Assembly (NCBI RefSeq): GCF_029892155.1
Contig: NZ_JARZAG010000003.1
Location: 310,001-374,000 of the forward strand
DNA length: 64,000 nt
Origin: Kitasatospora sp. GAS204B
Lineage (GTDB): Bacteria; Actinomycetota; Actinomycetes; Streptomycetales; Streptomycetaceae
Reading direction: 5' to 3'
Positions within the stretch are counted from its first letter, which is position 1, and each line of letters begins with the position of its first letter. The translations under genes and the position numbers were made by a program. The notes under the pieces were generated by a model. It was not told the origin of the DNA. It searched no databases and worked only from the letters and a program-made list of their open reading frames with translations. Of this stretch, positions 33,468 to 42,902 are shown in pieces.

Positions 33468-34403
33468 TCATTCGGGTGCTGAGCGCGTGAGCTTGGCATC
33501 CATGTCGAGCGAGCCGACGATCGACCGCAAGGTCGCGATGAGCTCCGCGACGGAACCGGTGCGAGCCTCGGCGCGGCTGATCGCGCAGATCCGGACCGTG
33601 TCGGAGGCGTCGGCGATCGGGCGGAACAGCACCGTGGGCAGGGAGTTGGTGAACGCGATCGGCCCGGGGTGGACACCCACGTGTCCGCGCGTGGCCACGT
33701 GCACGGCCAGCTCGTCGTAGCGCCCCACCTCCTCGATGTGGGTACGCGGGATGCCTGCCCGGATGATGTCCGCCTGCAACTGGCTTTCGAGGTAGGGGTT
33801 GTCGGCACGCGGAGTGATCAGGATCTGACGGGTGCGGAGGTCGGTGAGCGCCACCTCCCGGCGGCTCGCCAGTGGGTCCGCCGCCTGCACGACGGCGACC
33901 AGCGGGAACTCGCCGAGCACGGTACTGGCGATCCCGGGTTGCTCGGGGACCGACCAGCACAGACCCACGTCCACCGCGCCGTCCGCCACGGCGGCCAGTT
34001 GCTCGGGAGTGTGCATGGGGACCGGACGCCACCGACCCCGGGCCTCGTCGTCAGCGGCGGCACCGGGCCAGGCGTCGACCAGTCCCGGCAGGAGCAGCTG
34101 TCCCAGCTCCGGGGTGTGGGCGACGACGAGGTCGCGATGGCGCACCGAGCGCAGGCGGGCGGTCCGATGGGCCTGGTGCAACGCCTCGATGGGCTGCCGT
34201 ATCGCGGCGGCGAACTCGGCGCCGAAGGGCGTCAGTCGGACCTGCCGGCTGGTCCGCTCGACGAGCCGACCACCGAGGCTGCGTTCCAGACTGGCGACGG
34301 CCTCGCTGACACTGGGCGGAGCCAGTCGCAGGCGGTCGGCGGCCCGCCGGAAGTGCAGTTCGTCCGCGACGGCGAGGAAGCACTCCATCTGACGCAGGTT
34401 CAC
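33468..34403 (-). CDS. LysR-family transcriptional regulator
   Basis: The GTG at 34403 has GGGAG at 7-nt spacing and begins directly with the LysR domain (NLRQMECFLAVADELHFRRA, then RLRLAPPSVSEAVASLERSL). The 311-residue product has the usual effector-binding domain (ELGQLLLPGLVDAWP, VDVGLCWSVPEQPGI, RILITPRADNPYL-like). It is divergent from the PucR gene 151 bp away and may control the catabolic cluster. The longer open frame reaching 35021 is a shadow of that gene. Confidence 0.9.
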   Translation of the reverse strand: MNLRQMECFLAVADELHFRRAADRLRLAPPSVSEAVASLERSLGGRLVERTSRQVRLTPFGAEFAAAIRQPIEALHQAHRTARLRSVRHRDLVVAHTPELGQLLLPGLVDAWPGAAADDEARGRWRPVPMHTPEQLAAVADGAVDVGLCWSVPEQPGIASTVLGEFPLVAVVQAADPLASRREVALTDLRTRQILITPRADNPYLESQLQADIIRAGIPRTHIEEVGRYDELAVHVATRGHVGVHPGPIAFTNSLPTVLFRPIADASDTVRICAISRAEARTGSVAELIATLRSIVGSLDMDAKLTRSAPE

Positions 34404-34554
34404 CGCCGCGCTCCCGTCACTTCGTGGTGCCCGAACCATGACGAGCAACTGCCCTATTCTGTCACATCGTTCGGATTTCCCGAACGATGTGTTCGGCAAC
34501 CTGCAGTTGATCAGCCCCTCGGCGTCGCGGCATCGTAGCCCGAGGGAGGGCACT

Positions 34555-35898
34555 ATGACCGAGACCGTCCGGCCGCTGCGGCGGGCCTGGATCGCGCGGT
34601 TGGGCCCGCGAGGTGAGGTCGACATCGACCGAGCGGCAGCTCCTCGCGCGATCGTCGAGGACGCCGTCGAACGCGTCGGTGCGGACCCCGTGCTCTGGGC
34701 GATCGAACTGAGTTCCCTGGTCGTGCGGCGGATCGTCGGCGAGGTGCCGGCCCTCGGTGGCAGCCCGGCCGGGGTCGAGCTGCTCCGCCGAGGCAACGAA
34801 GGGACCACCCTGCGGGCGCTGTTCACCCTGCTGGACGGCCCGGCCGTCGCCCCGCCCATCGGTGCGGCGACCCTGGAGGGCATCCGCGAGTTCGTCCACC
34901 GGGGCGTGCCGCTCGAACAGGTGCTGCACGGCGTCCGGATCGGGCACGCGGCAACGGCCGAGGCGTTCCTGCGGGCCTGCACCGAGCTGGTCGACCCGCA
35001 GGCGGCCGTCGAGGAGGTCACGGCGGTCTCCCGCGAGCTGTTCAGCTACGTCGACGAGCTGTCCGACGCCATGATCCGCACGTACCTCGTGGAGCACGAG
35101 GTGTGGAGCACCAGCGCGGCCGCGGCACGGGCCGACATTGTGCGTTCCCTGCTGGGTGATGCCACCACGGCGGATGTCGGCGAGGCGTCGCGGGCCCTCG
35201 GCTACGACCTGCGGCGGACCCACGAGGCGGTGGTGGTGTGGTCGGACTCGCCGAACAGGAGCTCCACGCTGCAGGCGGCGGCGATCGAGGCGCTCCGGGC
35301 CCGGGATGCCACCACGACGCTGGTCGTCCCCGTGGCCTCGGGGCGGTTGTGGGCGTGGGGCACCGTACCTCCGGACGGCACGCGCCGGACCGGTTCGTGG
35401 GATGCCGTCGCGCAGGCACTGTCCCGGCAGCAGGTGCAGGCGGCCTTCGGGACCCCGGGCGCCGGTGTCGCGGGCTTCCGTCGCTCGCACGGTGAGGCCG
35501 AACGCGGGGAGCGGGTCGAGCGGCTGCGGCGCGAGGCCGGACGGGTTCCGAGGCCTGCGACCGCCTACGCCGACGTCGCTGCCATCGCGCTGTCGGCCAC
35601 CGATCTCGACGCCGCCGGTGACTTCGTGCGACGTGAACTCGGCGGGCTAGCCGCCCGCAGCGCACCGATGGAGGCGCTGCGGACCACGCTGTACCAGTAC
35701 ATCGGCGCCGAGCGCCGCCTGGTCGAGGTCGCCCGAAACCTGCACGTGGCCAGGGGGACCGTGACCTACCGCGTGAAGCGGGCCCAGGAGGTGCTGGGAC
35801 ACGACCTCGACGACCGCCGCTTCGCCCTGCACACCGCCCTGGCGCTCGCCGAGGAACTGGGGGACGCCGTCCTGCTACCGCGCGACATCCAGCGGTGA
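34555..35898 (+). CDS. PucR-family transcriptional regulator (copy 1)
   Basis: The 447-residue product from ATG 34555 (GGAGGG upstream) has a helical N-terminal sensory region, a GGDEF-related middle part (ASRALGYDLRRTHEAVVVWSD), and the C-terminal PucR helix-turn-helix (LVEVARNLHVARGTVTYRVK then RAQEVLGHDLDD). It begins the plus-strand catabolic operon with flavin reductase and monooxygenase. A paralogue lies at 45792-47135 on the other strand beside a paralogous monooxygenase. Confidence 0.9.
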   Translation: MTETVRPLRRAWIARLGPRGEVDIDRAAAPRAIVEDAVERVGADPVLWAIELSSLVVRRIVGEVPALGGSPAGVELLRRGNEGTTLRALFTLLDGPAVAPPIGAATLEGIREFVHRGVPLEQVLHGVRIGHAATAEAFLRACTELVDPQAAVEEVTAVSRELFSYVDELSDAMIRTYLVEHEVWSTSAAAARADIVRSLLGDATTADVGEASRALGYDLRRTHEAVVVWSDSPNRSSTLQAAAIEALRARDATTTLVVPVASGRLWAWGTVPPDGTRRTGSWDAVAQALSRQQVQAAFGTPGAGVAGFRRSHGEAERGERVERLRREAGRVPRPATAYADVAAIALSATDLDAAGDFVRRELGGLAARSAPMEALRTTLYQYIGAERRLVEVARNLHVARGTVTYRVKRAQEVLGHDLDDRRFALHTALALAEELGDAVLLPRDIQR

Positions 35899-36083
35899 GC
35901 GGTGAGCCCGGCGGGCCGGTCGCGGCCCGGACCGACCCGGCAGACCAACAGGAGGCCGGGATTCTGAGCCGCCAGAACAAGCGGCCACCCCGGGAGCTTG
36001 CGTTTACTTCGAGGTGTCGGACGCGGTGCGGTACCGGGCCGCGCATCCCGACACACGGACTCGAGCACTCCAGGAGGCGCACG

Positions 36084-36578
36084 ATGATCGACCGAGAGAC
36101 CTTCCTCGAGCTGATGAGCGGGGTGTGTGCCCCGGTCACCGTGGTGACGGCGATGACCGCCGACGGGCGACCGCACGGCAGCACCGTGTCGAGTTTCGCC
36201 TCGCTCTCGCTGGACCCTCCGCTGGTGAGCTTCGCCCTGGACCGCGCCTCGGGGCTGCTGACCCACCTTCAGCCGGGTGACCGGGTGGGGGTGAACATCC
36301 TCGGCGCCGACCAGCAGGAGCTGGCGTCGACGTTCGCCCGTCCAAGTCGGGGACCTGGCCTGAAGTTCGACGGCGTCAGCTGGACCGTCCGCTCCGGACT
36401 TCCCTACCTGCCCGAGTCGGCCGGCTGGACGGCGGGACGCGTGGAGCGCCACGTGGACGGCGGCGACCACGTCCTGCTCGTCGTGGGCGTCGAGGAGGCC
36501 GAGTCGACCCCCACGGCCCCGCTGGTCTACGCGCGCCGGGTCTTCGGCACGCATTCCGGCCTCGCTGTCGCGAGCTGA
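36084..36578 (+). CDS. Flavin reductase (HpaC/HsaB-like)
   Basis: ATG 36084 follows GGAGG. The 164-residue split-barrel protein has the family signature VTVVTAMTADGRPHGSTVSS near residue 17 and FALDRASGLLTHLQPGDRVGVNIL later. It supplies reduced FMN or FAD to a partner monooxygenase. The next gene, 50 bp downstream, encodes an acyl-CoA-dehydrogenase-fold flavin monooxygenase, so the two form a two-component oxygenase. Confidence 0.9.
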   Translation: MIDRETFLELMSGVCAPVTVVTAMTADGRPHGSTVSSFASLSLDPPLVSFALDRASGLLTHLQPGDRVGVNILGADQQELASTFARPSRGPGLKFDGVSWTVRSGLPYLPESAGWTAGRVERHVDGGDHVLLVVGVEEAESTPTAPLVYARRVFGTHSGLAVAS

Positions 36579-36628
36579 GTCGCGAGCCGACCCGTACCCC
36601 GACAACCCCCGACACCGAGGTGACGACG

Positions 36629-37843
36629 ATGAGTATCTCCCTGGACACTCCCCATCTGACCGGCGCCGCGCGCGAGTTGCGGGCCGACCTGGTCGAGCGC
36701 GCCGCCGCGCTGCGACCGGTGCTCGCCGGCAACGCCGAACTGACCGACCGCGAGCGAGCGGTGCCCGCGAAGAACATCGACGCCCTGGCCGAGGCCGGCC
36801 TGCTGTCGCTGATGCAGCCCGCCCGTTACGGCGGCCGGCAGACCGACTTCCGCACCCTGCTGGAGGTCGGCCGCGAGGTCGGGCGCGCCTGCGGCTCCAC
36901 TGGCTGGTTGACCTCGCTGCTCAACGCCAACGCCTGGTTCGTCGGGCTCTTCCCCGCCCAGGCCCAGGACGACGTCTGGGCCCACACCCCGCACGCCCGG
37001 GTCGCCGGCGTCGTGACCCCCTCGGGTACCGCGCGCGTGGTCGAGGGCGGCTACCGGGTGAGCGGGCGCTGGGCCCCCGCCTCCGGGTGCGCCCACGCCG
37101 ACTGGGCGGTCCTCGGGGTCACCCGGCCGGATGCCGAGGGCACCTCGGACGCCGTCGGCATGGTGCTCGCGCCGATGTCGGAACTGACCGTCGAGGACAC
37201 CTGGTTCGTGGCGGGCATGCGCGGGACGGCGTCGAACACGCTCGTCGGCGAGGACTTCTTCGTACCCGCACACCGCTTCCACTCCGTCCCCGACGCCGTC
37301 GAGGGTCGCTACGCCACTCCCTTCACCGACGAGGCGCTCTACCGGGCGCCGTTCGTGCCGGTCGCCGCACTCGTACTGACCGGGCCCCAGCTCGGGCTGG
37401 CTGCGGCCGCCGTCGATCTCCTGATCGAGAAGGCCCCGCAGCGGGGGTTGACCCTGACGAACTACGCCTCCCAGGCCGAGGCCCCCACCACCCAACTCGC
37501 CGCCGCGAACGCGGCGTCGGTCGCCGACTCCGCCCTGCTGCACGCCTACCGCGCGGCCGCCGACATCGACGAGGCCGCACGCGCCGGGGTGTTCCCCGAC
37601 TACGACGCCCGGGCACGGATCCGGATGGACGCGGGCATGGCGGCGGTCCACGCCCGTGAGGCGGTCCGCATCGTGTGCTCGGCCCAGGGGGCTTCGAGCT
37701 TCGGCGAGTCCAATCCGCTGCAGCGCATCTGGCGCGACATCGAGACCGGCAGCCGGCACGCCGTCCTCAACCCCGACGTGGCCGCCGAGATCTACGGCAA
37801 GTCGCTGTTCAGCATCCGGGGCACGGTGTCCGTGATGGTGTAG
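36629..37843 (+). CDS. Flavin-dependent monooxygenase of acyl-CoA dehydrogenase fold (HsaA-like, copy 1)
   Basis: ATG 36629 has GAGGTGA 5 nt upstream. The 404-residue product shows the acyl-CoA-dehydrogenase fold: an N-terminal helical domain (NIDALAEAGLLSLMQPARYGG), a beta domain (VSGRWAPASGCAHADW, then TWFVAGMRGTASNTLV) and a C-terminal four-helix domain with QRIWRDIETGSRHA. The pattern fits group D two-component hydroxylases such as HsaA rather than dehydrogenases. It presumably hydroxylates an aromatic or phenolic acid with FMNH2 from the preceding reductase. Confidence 0.87.
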   Translation: MSISLDTPHLTGAARELRADLVERAAALRPVLAGNAELTDRERAVPAKNIDALAEAGLLSLMQPARYGGRQTDFRTLLEVGREVGRACGSTGWLTSLLNANAWFVGLFPAQAQDDVWAHTPHARVAGVVTPSGTARVVEGGYRVSGRWAPASGCAHADWAVLGVTRPDAEGTSDAVGMVLAPMSELTVEDTWFVAGMRGTASNTLVGEDFFVPAHRFHSVPDAVEGRYATPFTDEALYRAPFVPVAALVLTGPQLGLAAAAVDLLIEKAPQRGLTLTNYASQAEAPTTQLAAANAASVADSALLHAYRAAADIDEAARAGVFPDYDARARIRMDAGMAAVHAREAVRIVCSAQGASSFGESNPLQRIWRDIETGSRHAVLNPDVAAEIYGKSLFSIRGTVSVMV

Positions 37844-37936
37844 ACAATCGTCACCGACGGCAACCAGAACCCGATCGTCCGGGCAGACTGCCCGTACGCC
37901 CCTTTCCCGCACGTTTACCCGAGGAGGCGACCGTTC

Positions 37937-38218
37937 GTGACGACAGGCCGGATCGATCTGCACCAGCATCTCGTGCCCCGGGAGTACGCCGAGGCGTTCG
38001 CGGCAGCCGGAATCGGACACGCGCTGCCCGGCTGGAGCCCGTCGGCCGCACTGGCGATGATGGACGAACACGCCATCGGGACCGGGGTGTTGTCGCTCTC
38101 GACACCGGGCACCCACTTCGGTGACGACGCAGCCGCGCGGCGACTCACCGAACAGGTCAACGACATCCACTATCCCGGCATCGACGCGGCCGGGCACGCC
38201 GCAGTCGACCGCGGCTGA
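37937..38218 (+). pseudogene. Internally deleted amidohydrolase (ACMSD-like)
   Basis: The GTG at 37937 has a strong GAGGAGG site. Residues 1-75 look like the start of an amidohydrolase-2/ACMSD-type decarboxylase (IDLHQHLVPREYAEAF with the metal-binding HxH, and ARRLTEQVND). Then the frame jumps to YPGIDAAGHAAVDRG, which resembles the far C-terminal end of such enzymes, and stops after DRG. I infer an in-frame deletion of roughly 200 or more residues that removed the rest of the metal site. The product is probably inactive. Confidence 0.6.
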
Positions 38219-38349
38219 ACCCACCCCCGCCGTCAGCAAGAGAACGCCGACATCGTCGGCGGCTGGACCCAGCTGGACTCACCCCAAGCTGAGCAGCACC
38301 CGCCGACGCGGTCGGCTGCCCCGCCCACTTCCCCCTCGGGAGACACATC

Positions 38350-39192
38350 GTGCGTATCGCCACCCTTTCCGGCCGGCTGGCCCTCATCGTGGACGGCAAG
38401 GCCGTCGACGTCGAACAGGCCAGTGACGGCAGCTTCTCCGCCGACCCGCAGGCCGTCTACGAGCGGTGGGAGGCGTTCCGGGCCTGGGCCGCCGCCGCCG
38501 ACCTGCCCGCGGGGGTGGCGTTCGAGCCGGCCGAGCTGGGCTCACCGGCCCCGGCGCCACGGCAGACGCTGGCGATCGGCTTGAACTACCGCGCCCATGC
38601 CGCGGAGTCCGGGTTCAGCGCGCCCGAGGGCTTGCCGCCGGTGTTCACCAAGTTCGTCACCAGCATCAGCGGACCGGTCACCGAGGTGAAGCTGCCGGCA
38701 GGGGGCCATACCGACTGGGAGGTCGAGCTGGTCGCGGTCATCGGCCGCCGCGCCGAGGGCGTCGCCGAGAGCGATGCCTGGAGTCACATCGCCGGACTGA
38801 CGGTGGGTCAGGACCTCTCCGAGCGGGTCTCGCAACTGGCCGGCCCGGTGCCTCAGTTCAGCCTGGGCAAGTCCTTCCCCGGGTTCGCCCCCATCGGGCC
38901 GTGGCTGGTGACGCCGGACGAGTTCGACAATCCCGACGACCTGGAACTGCGCTGCGCGATCAACGGTGAGCAGGTCCAGAAGGGCCGCACCCGCGACCTG
39001 ATCTTCTCCGTGCCCGCCCTGATCGCCGGGCTGTCGGCGGTACTGCCGCTGCTGCCCGGCGACGTCATCTTCACCGGCACTCCGGCCGGCGTGGGGCTGG
39101 GCCGCGATCCACAGCGCTGGCTGGCCGCCGGTGACGTGCTCGTCAGCACCATCGAGGGCATCGGCGAACTGCGCCAGACCTTCGTCGCCTGA
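38350..39192 (+). CDS. Fumarylacetoacetate hydrolase family protein
   Basis: The GTG at 38350 follows GGGAG. The 280-residue protein has the FAH domain core: AIGLNYRAHAAESG, FTKFVTSISGP, a metal-binding WEVELVAVIGRRA strand, and DVIFTGTPAGVGLG near the C-terminus. Such enzymes hydrolyse C-C bonds or isomerise or hydrate ring-cleavage products. It sits between a broken decarboxylase-like gene and a VOC dioxygenase, so it likely processes a meta-cleavage product. Confidence 0.9.
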   Translation: MRIATLSGRLALIVDGKAVDVEQASDGSFSADPQAVYERWEAFRAWAAAADLPAGVAFEPAELGSPAPAPRQTLAIGLNYRAHAAESGFSAPEGLPPVFTKFVTSISGPVTEVKLPAGGHTDWEVELVAVIGRRAEGVAESDAWSHIAGLTVGQDLSERVSQLAGPVPQFSLGKSFPGFAPIGPWLVTPDEFDNPDDLELRCAINGEQVQKGRTRDLIFSVPALIAGLSAVLPLLPGDVIFTGTPAGVGLGRDPQRWLAAGDVLVSTIEGIGELRQTFVA

Positions 39193-39227
39193 CCCGGTTC
39201 GACGGACAGACGGACAGAGGAGTCCTG

Positions 39228-40154
39228 ATGGCACTGCACCGTCTGACCTCCATCACCATGGGGGTCCCCAACGTCGCCGAGACCGCCGCCTACTACGCCG
39301 ACTTCGGTCTCACCCCGGACGGCGACGGCTGGTTCACCACCCAGGACGCCGGACGCCAGCTGCGGATCGTTCACGCGCCGACCCGGCGCCTGGTGGAGGT
39401 CCGGATCGGCGTCGACACCCCTGACGACCTGGCTGCGGCCGCCTCGCGGCTGAAGCGGCTCGGCATCGAGAGCATCGTCGACGCCCTGACGCTGATCACG
39501 TACGACCGGACCACCTCCGTACGTGCGGTCCTGGAGGTCGCTCCCCGCCTGGTCCAGGCCCCGGTGGCGATCACCGCCTACAATGGCCCCGGACGCGCCC
39601 AGCGGACCGGTGCCCGCGCGCCCGGTGTGCTGCGCACCAGCCGCGTGCGGCCCCGCAAGCTGGGCCACGCCGTCCTCGGCACCACGGACTTCGACGCCAC
39701 GACCGCGTTCTTCCGCGACGGGCTCGGCTTCAAGGCGTCCGACTACATCAAGGACCACGGGGCGTTCCTGCGCTGCTCCACCGACCACCACAACATCCTG
39801 GTCCTGGCCGCCCCGGTGGCCTTCCTGCACCACTCCTCCTGGCAGGTCGACGACATCGACGAGGTCGGCCGCGGCGCCGCCGCCATGCTGGAGGGCAACC
39901 CCGAGCGGCACATCTGGGGCCTGGGACGGCACCACGCCGGTTCCAACTTCTTCTGGTACCTCAAGGACCCGGCCGGCAACTTCAGCGAGTACTACTCCGA
40001 CCTGGACTGCATCGTCGACGACCAGCTGTGGACGCCGGAGGTCCTGGAGGGCGCCAGGGGACTGTTCAACTGGGGCCCGCCGCCCCCGCCCTCCTTCCTC
40101 GCCCCCGAGGACCTCGCTGCCCTGATGGCCGGTTCACACAGCGAGTCCAGGTAG
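39228..40154 (+). CDS. Two-domain VOC ring-cleavage dioxygenase-like protein
   Basis: The 308-residue protein from ATG 39228 (GAGGAG upstream) has two VOC modules: an N-terminal one (HRLTSITMGVPNVAETAAYY) and a catalytic-looking C-terminal one with KLGHAVLGTTDFDAT, the HHSSWQVDDIDEV His and the FSEYYSDLD Glu. These give the His-His-Glu iron triad of type I extradiol dioxygenases. Likely cleaves a catechol-like ring formed by the upstream monooxygenase. Confidence 0.88.
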   Translation: MALHRLTSITMGVPNVAETAAYYADFGLTPDGDGWFTTQDAGRQLRIVHAPTRRLVEVRIGVDTPDDLAAAASRLKRLGIESIVDALTLITYDRTTSVRAVLEVAPRLVQAPVAITAYNGPGRAQRTGARAPGVLRTSRVRPRKLGHAVLGTTDFDATTAFFRDGLGFKASDYIKDHGAFLRCSTDHHNILVLAAPVAFLHHSSWQVDDIDEVGRGAAAMLEGNPERHIWGLGRHHAGSNFFWYLKDPAGNFSEYYSDLDCIVDDQLWTPEVLEGARGLFNWGPPPPPSFLAPEDLAALMAGSHSESR

Positions 40155-40236
40155 CGGCACGAGCAGCGGGCCGAACCGGGACGGCGCTCCGCGCACCCTG
40201 CGCAGCGTCTCCTGCGAGCTTCATCGAAGGACATCC

Positions 40237-40992
40237 ATGGACAAGACCTCACCCACCGCGGCCGGCGCCGTGGCCGACATCGAAGACGGCGCTTCGCTGG
40301 CCGTCGGCGGCTTCGGCCTGTGCGGCATCCCGAGCACCCTCATCTCCGCCCTGTACCAGCAGGGTGCGGGCTCGCTGCGCGTGGTCTCCAACAACTGCGG
40401 CACCGACGAGCACGGCCTGGGCGTCCTGCTCGGCGCCGGACGCATCGCCCGCGTCACCGGCTCCTACGTCGGTGAGAACAAGGAGTTCGCCCGCCAGTAC
40501 CTCACCGGCGAAGTCGAGGTCGAACTCGTGCCCCAGGGCACCCTCGCCGAACGCCTGCGCGCGGGCGGCTGCGGCATCCCCGCCTTCTACACCCCCGCCG
40601 GCGTGGGCACCGCGCTCGCCGACGGCGGCATCCCCTGGCGCCACCACACCGACGGGGGCGTCGCCGTCGCCTCGCCGACGAAGGAGATCCGCACCTTCCA
40701 CGGCCGCGGCTACGTCCTGGAGGAGGCCATCACCTGCGACTTCGCCCTGGTCCGTGCGGCGCGCGGCGACCGCCACGGCAATCTCGTCTTCGACAAGTCC
40801 GCCCGCAACTTCAACCCGCTGGCCGCCATGGCAGGCCGGGTGACCATCGCCGAGGTCGAGGAACTGGTCGAACCGGGCGTCCTGAACCCCGACGAGATCC
40901 ATCTGCCCGGCGTCTTCGTCCAGCGGGTCGTAGCCCTCACCGCGCAGCAGGCGGCGGACAAGCGCGTCGAGAAGAGGACGGTGGCCCCCTGA
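40237..40992 (+). CDS. CoA-transferase subunit A
   Basis: The 251-residue product has the family I CoA-transferase alpha motifs: [13 protein letters not shown] near residue 27, [28 protein letters not shown] and [16 protein letters not shown]. It pairs with the next gene, whose ATG overlaps this stop (TGATG). Substrate likely a 3-oxoacid (3-oxoadipate or acetoacetate) from aromatic breakdown. Confidence 0.92.
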   Translation: MDKTSPTAAGAVADIEDGASLAVGGFGLCGIPSTLISALYQQGAGSLRVVSNNCGTDEHGLGVLLGAGRIARVTGSYVGENKEFARQYLTGEVEVELVPQGTLAERLRAGGCGIPAFYTPAGVGTALADGGIPWRHHTDGGVAVASPTKEIRTFHGRGYVLEEAITCDFALVRAARGDRHGNLVFDKSARNFNPLAAMAGRVTIAEVEELVEPGVLNPDEIHLPGVFVQRVVALTAQQAADKRVEKRTVAP

Positions 40993-41645
40993 TGGCCTGG
41001 ACCCGCAACGAGATGGCGGCCCGAGCCGCGGCCGAACTTGGCGACGGGGACTACGTCAACCTCGGCATCGGACTGCCCACCCTGGTACCCGGCTACGTGA
41101 CCAAGGGGGTGCACGTGGTGCTCCAGTCGGAGAACGGCATCCTCGGCACCGGCCCCTATCCGGCCGAGGACACCGTGGACCCCGACCTGATCAACGCGGG
41201 CAAGGAAACCGTCACCGTCCTGCCCGGCGCGGCGTTCTTCGACTCCGCGCTGTCGTTCGGCATGATCCGCGGCGGCCACATCGACACCGCGATCCTCGGC
41301 GGCATGCAGGTCTCCGCCCACGGCGACCTCGCCAACTGGATGGTCCCCGGCAAGATGGTCAAGGGCATGGGCGGCGCGATGGATCTCGTCCACGGAGCAC
41401 GCCGGGTCATCGTCCTGATGGACCATACCGCCAAGGACGGCAGCCCCAAGATCGTCGAGGAGTGCACCCTCCCGCTGACCGGCCGGGCCTGCGTCCACCG
41501 GATCATCACCGACCTGGGCGTCCTGGACGTCGGGGACCACGGCCTCGTCCTGGTCGAGACGGCGCCCGGTGTCACGGTGGAGCAGATCGTCACAGCCACG
41601 GCGGCAGCGCTGCGCCTTCCGGAACCACTCCGCCGGACCACCTGA
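40992..41645 (+). CDS. CoA-transferase subunit B
   Basis: Its start codon overlaps the subunit A stop. The 217-residue beta subunit has the catalytic glutamate in [14 protein letters not shown], plus [11 protein letters not shown] and [14 protein letters not shown]. Together with subunit A it moves CoA from succinyl-CoA to a 3-oxoacid, feeding ring-cleavage products to central metabolism. The operon ends at two strong hairpins just downstream. Confidence 0.93.
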   Translation: MAWTRNEMAARAAAELGDGDYVNLGIGLPTLVPGYVTKGVHVVLQSENGILGTGPYPAEDTVDPDLINAGKETVTVLPGAAFFDSALSFGMIRGGHIDTAILGGMQVSAHGDLANWMVPGKMVKGMGGAMDLVHGARRVIVLMDHTAKDGSPKIVEECTLPLTGRACVHRIITDLGVLDVGDHGLVLVETAPGVTVEQIVTATAAALRLPEPLRRTT

Positions 41646-41648
41646 GAC

Positions 41649-41692
41649 CTCCGCCGGCCCGGTGATCTTGGACAGCCACCGGGCCGGCGGAG
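41649..41692 (+). terminator. Terminator of the catabolic operon (first hairpin)
   Basis: A perfect 16-bp inverted repeat (CTCCGCCGGCCCGGTG/CACCGGGCCGGCGGAG) with a 12-nt loop begins 4 bp after the CoA-transferase stop. Confidence 0.85.
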
Positions 41693-41708
41693 CCCAAGTG
41701 AAGACGAT

Positions 41709-41740
41709 GTTGCCCGGGACGCTGCGGCGTCCCGGGCAAC
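41709..41740. terminator. Second tandem terminator hairpin
   Basis: A perfect 14-bp stem (GTTGCCCGGGACGC/GCGTCCCGGGCAAC) with a TGCG tetraloop follows the first hairpin by 16 bp. It could serve the convergent reductase gene on the minus strand as well. Confidence 0.75.
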
Positions 41741-41886
41741 GTGCGTGAGCGGCAGCACCAGGGCTCGAGTGCCGGGCCTGCCGCAGGGCCTCGCCGGTGG
41801 CGACGGGTCGCGGGTGCGGCCGCCGTCGAACCAGCGGGCCGCCCACCGGCGGGAGTGAGCACGGCGGGCGGCCCGGTCGGGTGTGA

Positions 41887-42822
41887 TCAGGGAGCGAGCA
41901 CGACCGTCTTGCCGGGCAGCCGCCCGGCGCCGGCGTCCGCATGCACGGCGGCCAGCTCGGCCACCGGGCGGCGGGCGGCGACGTGGATCTGGAGCTTGCC
42001 GGCATCCACCTTGGCGACCAGCTCGGCCAGTTGGGCTCCGTCGCTGCGCACCCACAGGCTCGCGCTGCGCACCCCCCGAGCGGGGTCCTCGGGAATCGGG
42101 CCGGCGCTGCTGGCGGCGACCCCGCCGTCGGCGATGTAGTTCGTCAGCTGCGCGAGCTCCTCCGGGGAGACGCGCACATGGTTCACCACGACCTGGAACG
42201 GACCGCCCACGGCAGCCGGGCCCGCGGCGAGGTCGAGGGGGCCGACGACCCGCTCCGCGCCGTAGCCGCGAAGGCGGTCGGCGTGCTGCGGCGCGTCCAC
42301 CGCGGTCACGTGCGCTCCCGCGTCGACGGCGAGCTGCACCACGAGGCTGCCCACCGCGCCCCCCGCCCCGTTGACCAGGACGGTCTGACCGGGCTTCAGC
42401 TCGGCGAGCTCGAACGCCACCTGCCAGGCCGCCAGGCCGGTCAGCGGCAGCGCCGCGGCGTCGACCAGCTCGGTCGTCTGCGGCGCCGCGGCCAGGGACT
42501 CGGCCGGGACCAGCACGTACTCGGCGGCGCCGCCGGCGGAGTCGAGCGGCAGCATCGCCACGACCCGGTCGCCGACCGCCAGGCCCGTCACGCCCGCGCC
42601 GAGCTCGGCCACGGTGCCGGCCAGGTCGATCCCCGGCACGTACGGGAGAGTGATCGGGAGCATCTGGGCCAGGGCACCGGCGCGGATGTGGTCGTCGACC
42701 GGGTTGAACGACGTGGCCGCCACCCGCACCAGCACCTGCCCGGCGCCGGGGACCGGACGCTCGACGTCCTCGTAGCGCAGGACCTCGCTGCTGCCGAACT
42801 CGTGGAAACGCATGGCCTTCAT
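41887..42822 (-). CDS. Zinc-type NADP-dependent quinone/alcohol oxidoreductase
   Basis: This 311-residue MDR-family protein lacks the structural zinc loop. It has GSSEVLRYEDVERPVPGAGQ at the N-terminus, LPYVPGIDLAGTV, and the Rossmann NADP site LVNGAGGAVGSLVVQLA. The layout suits zinc-independent quinone reductase or enoyl-reductase-type enzymes. It lies downstream of the LigB-type dioxygenase gene on the same strand (80 bp) and is probably under the same MarR operators. Confidence 0.88.
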   Translation of the reverse strand: MKAMRFHEFGSSEVLRYEDVERPVPGAGQVLVRVAATSFNPVDDHIRAGALAQMLPITLPYVPGIDLAGTVAELGAGVTGLAVGDRVVAMLPLDSAGGAAEYVLVPAESLAAAPQTTELVDAAALPLTGLAAWQVAFELAELKPGQTVLVNGAGGAVGSLVVQLAVDAGAHVTAVDAPQHADRLRGYGAERVVGPLDLAAGPAAVGGPFQVVVNHVRVSPEELAQLTNYIADGGVAASSAGPIPEDPARGVRSASLWVRSDGAQLAELVAKVDAGKLQIHVAARRPVAELAAVHADAGAGRLPGKTVVLAP

Positions 42823-42902
42823 GGCACTTTCCTCCAGGGTGTATTGATGCCGTCGCCAAGGGATGAGGCGATCAGGCGGGAAGGTGGAGCACGTCGAGGC
42901 GC

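Noticed and set aside
36527..38239. 570-codon minus-strand frame over the monooxygenase
   Set aside because: It is a shadow of the flavin monooxygenase and amidohydrolase remnant; Gly/Arg/Val-rich and without motifs.
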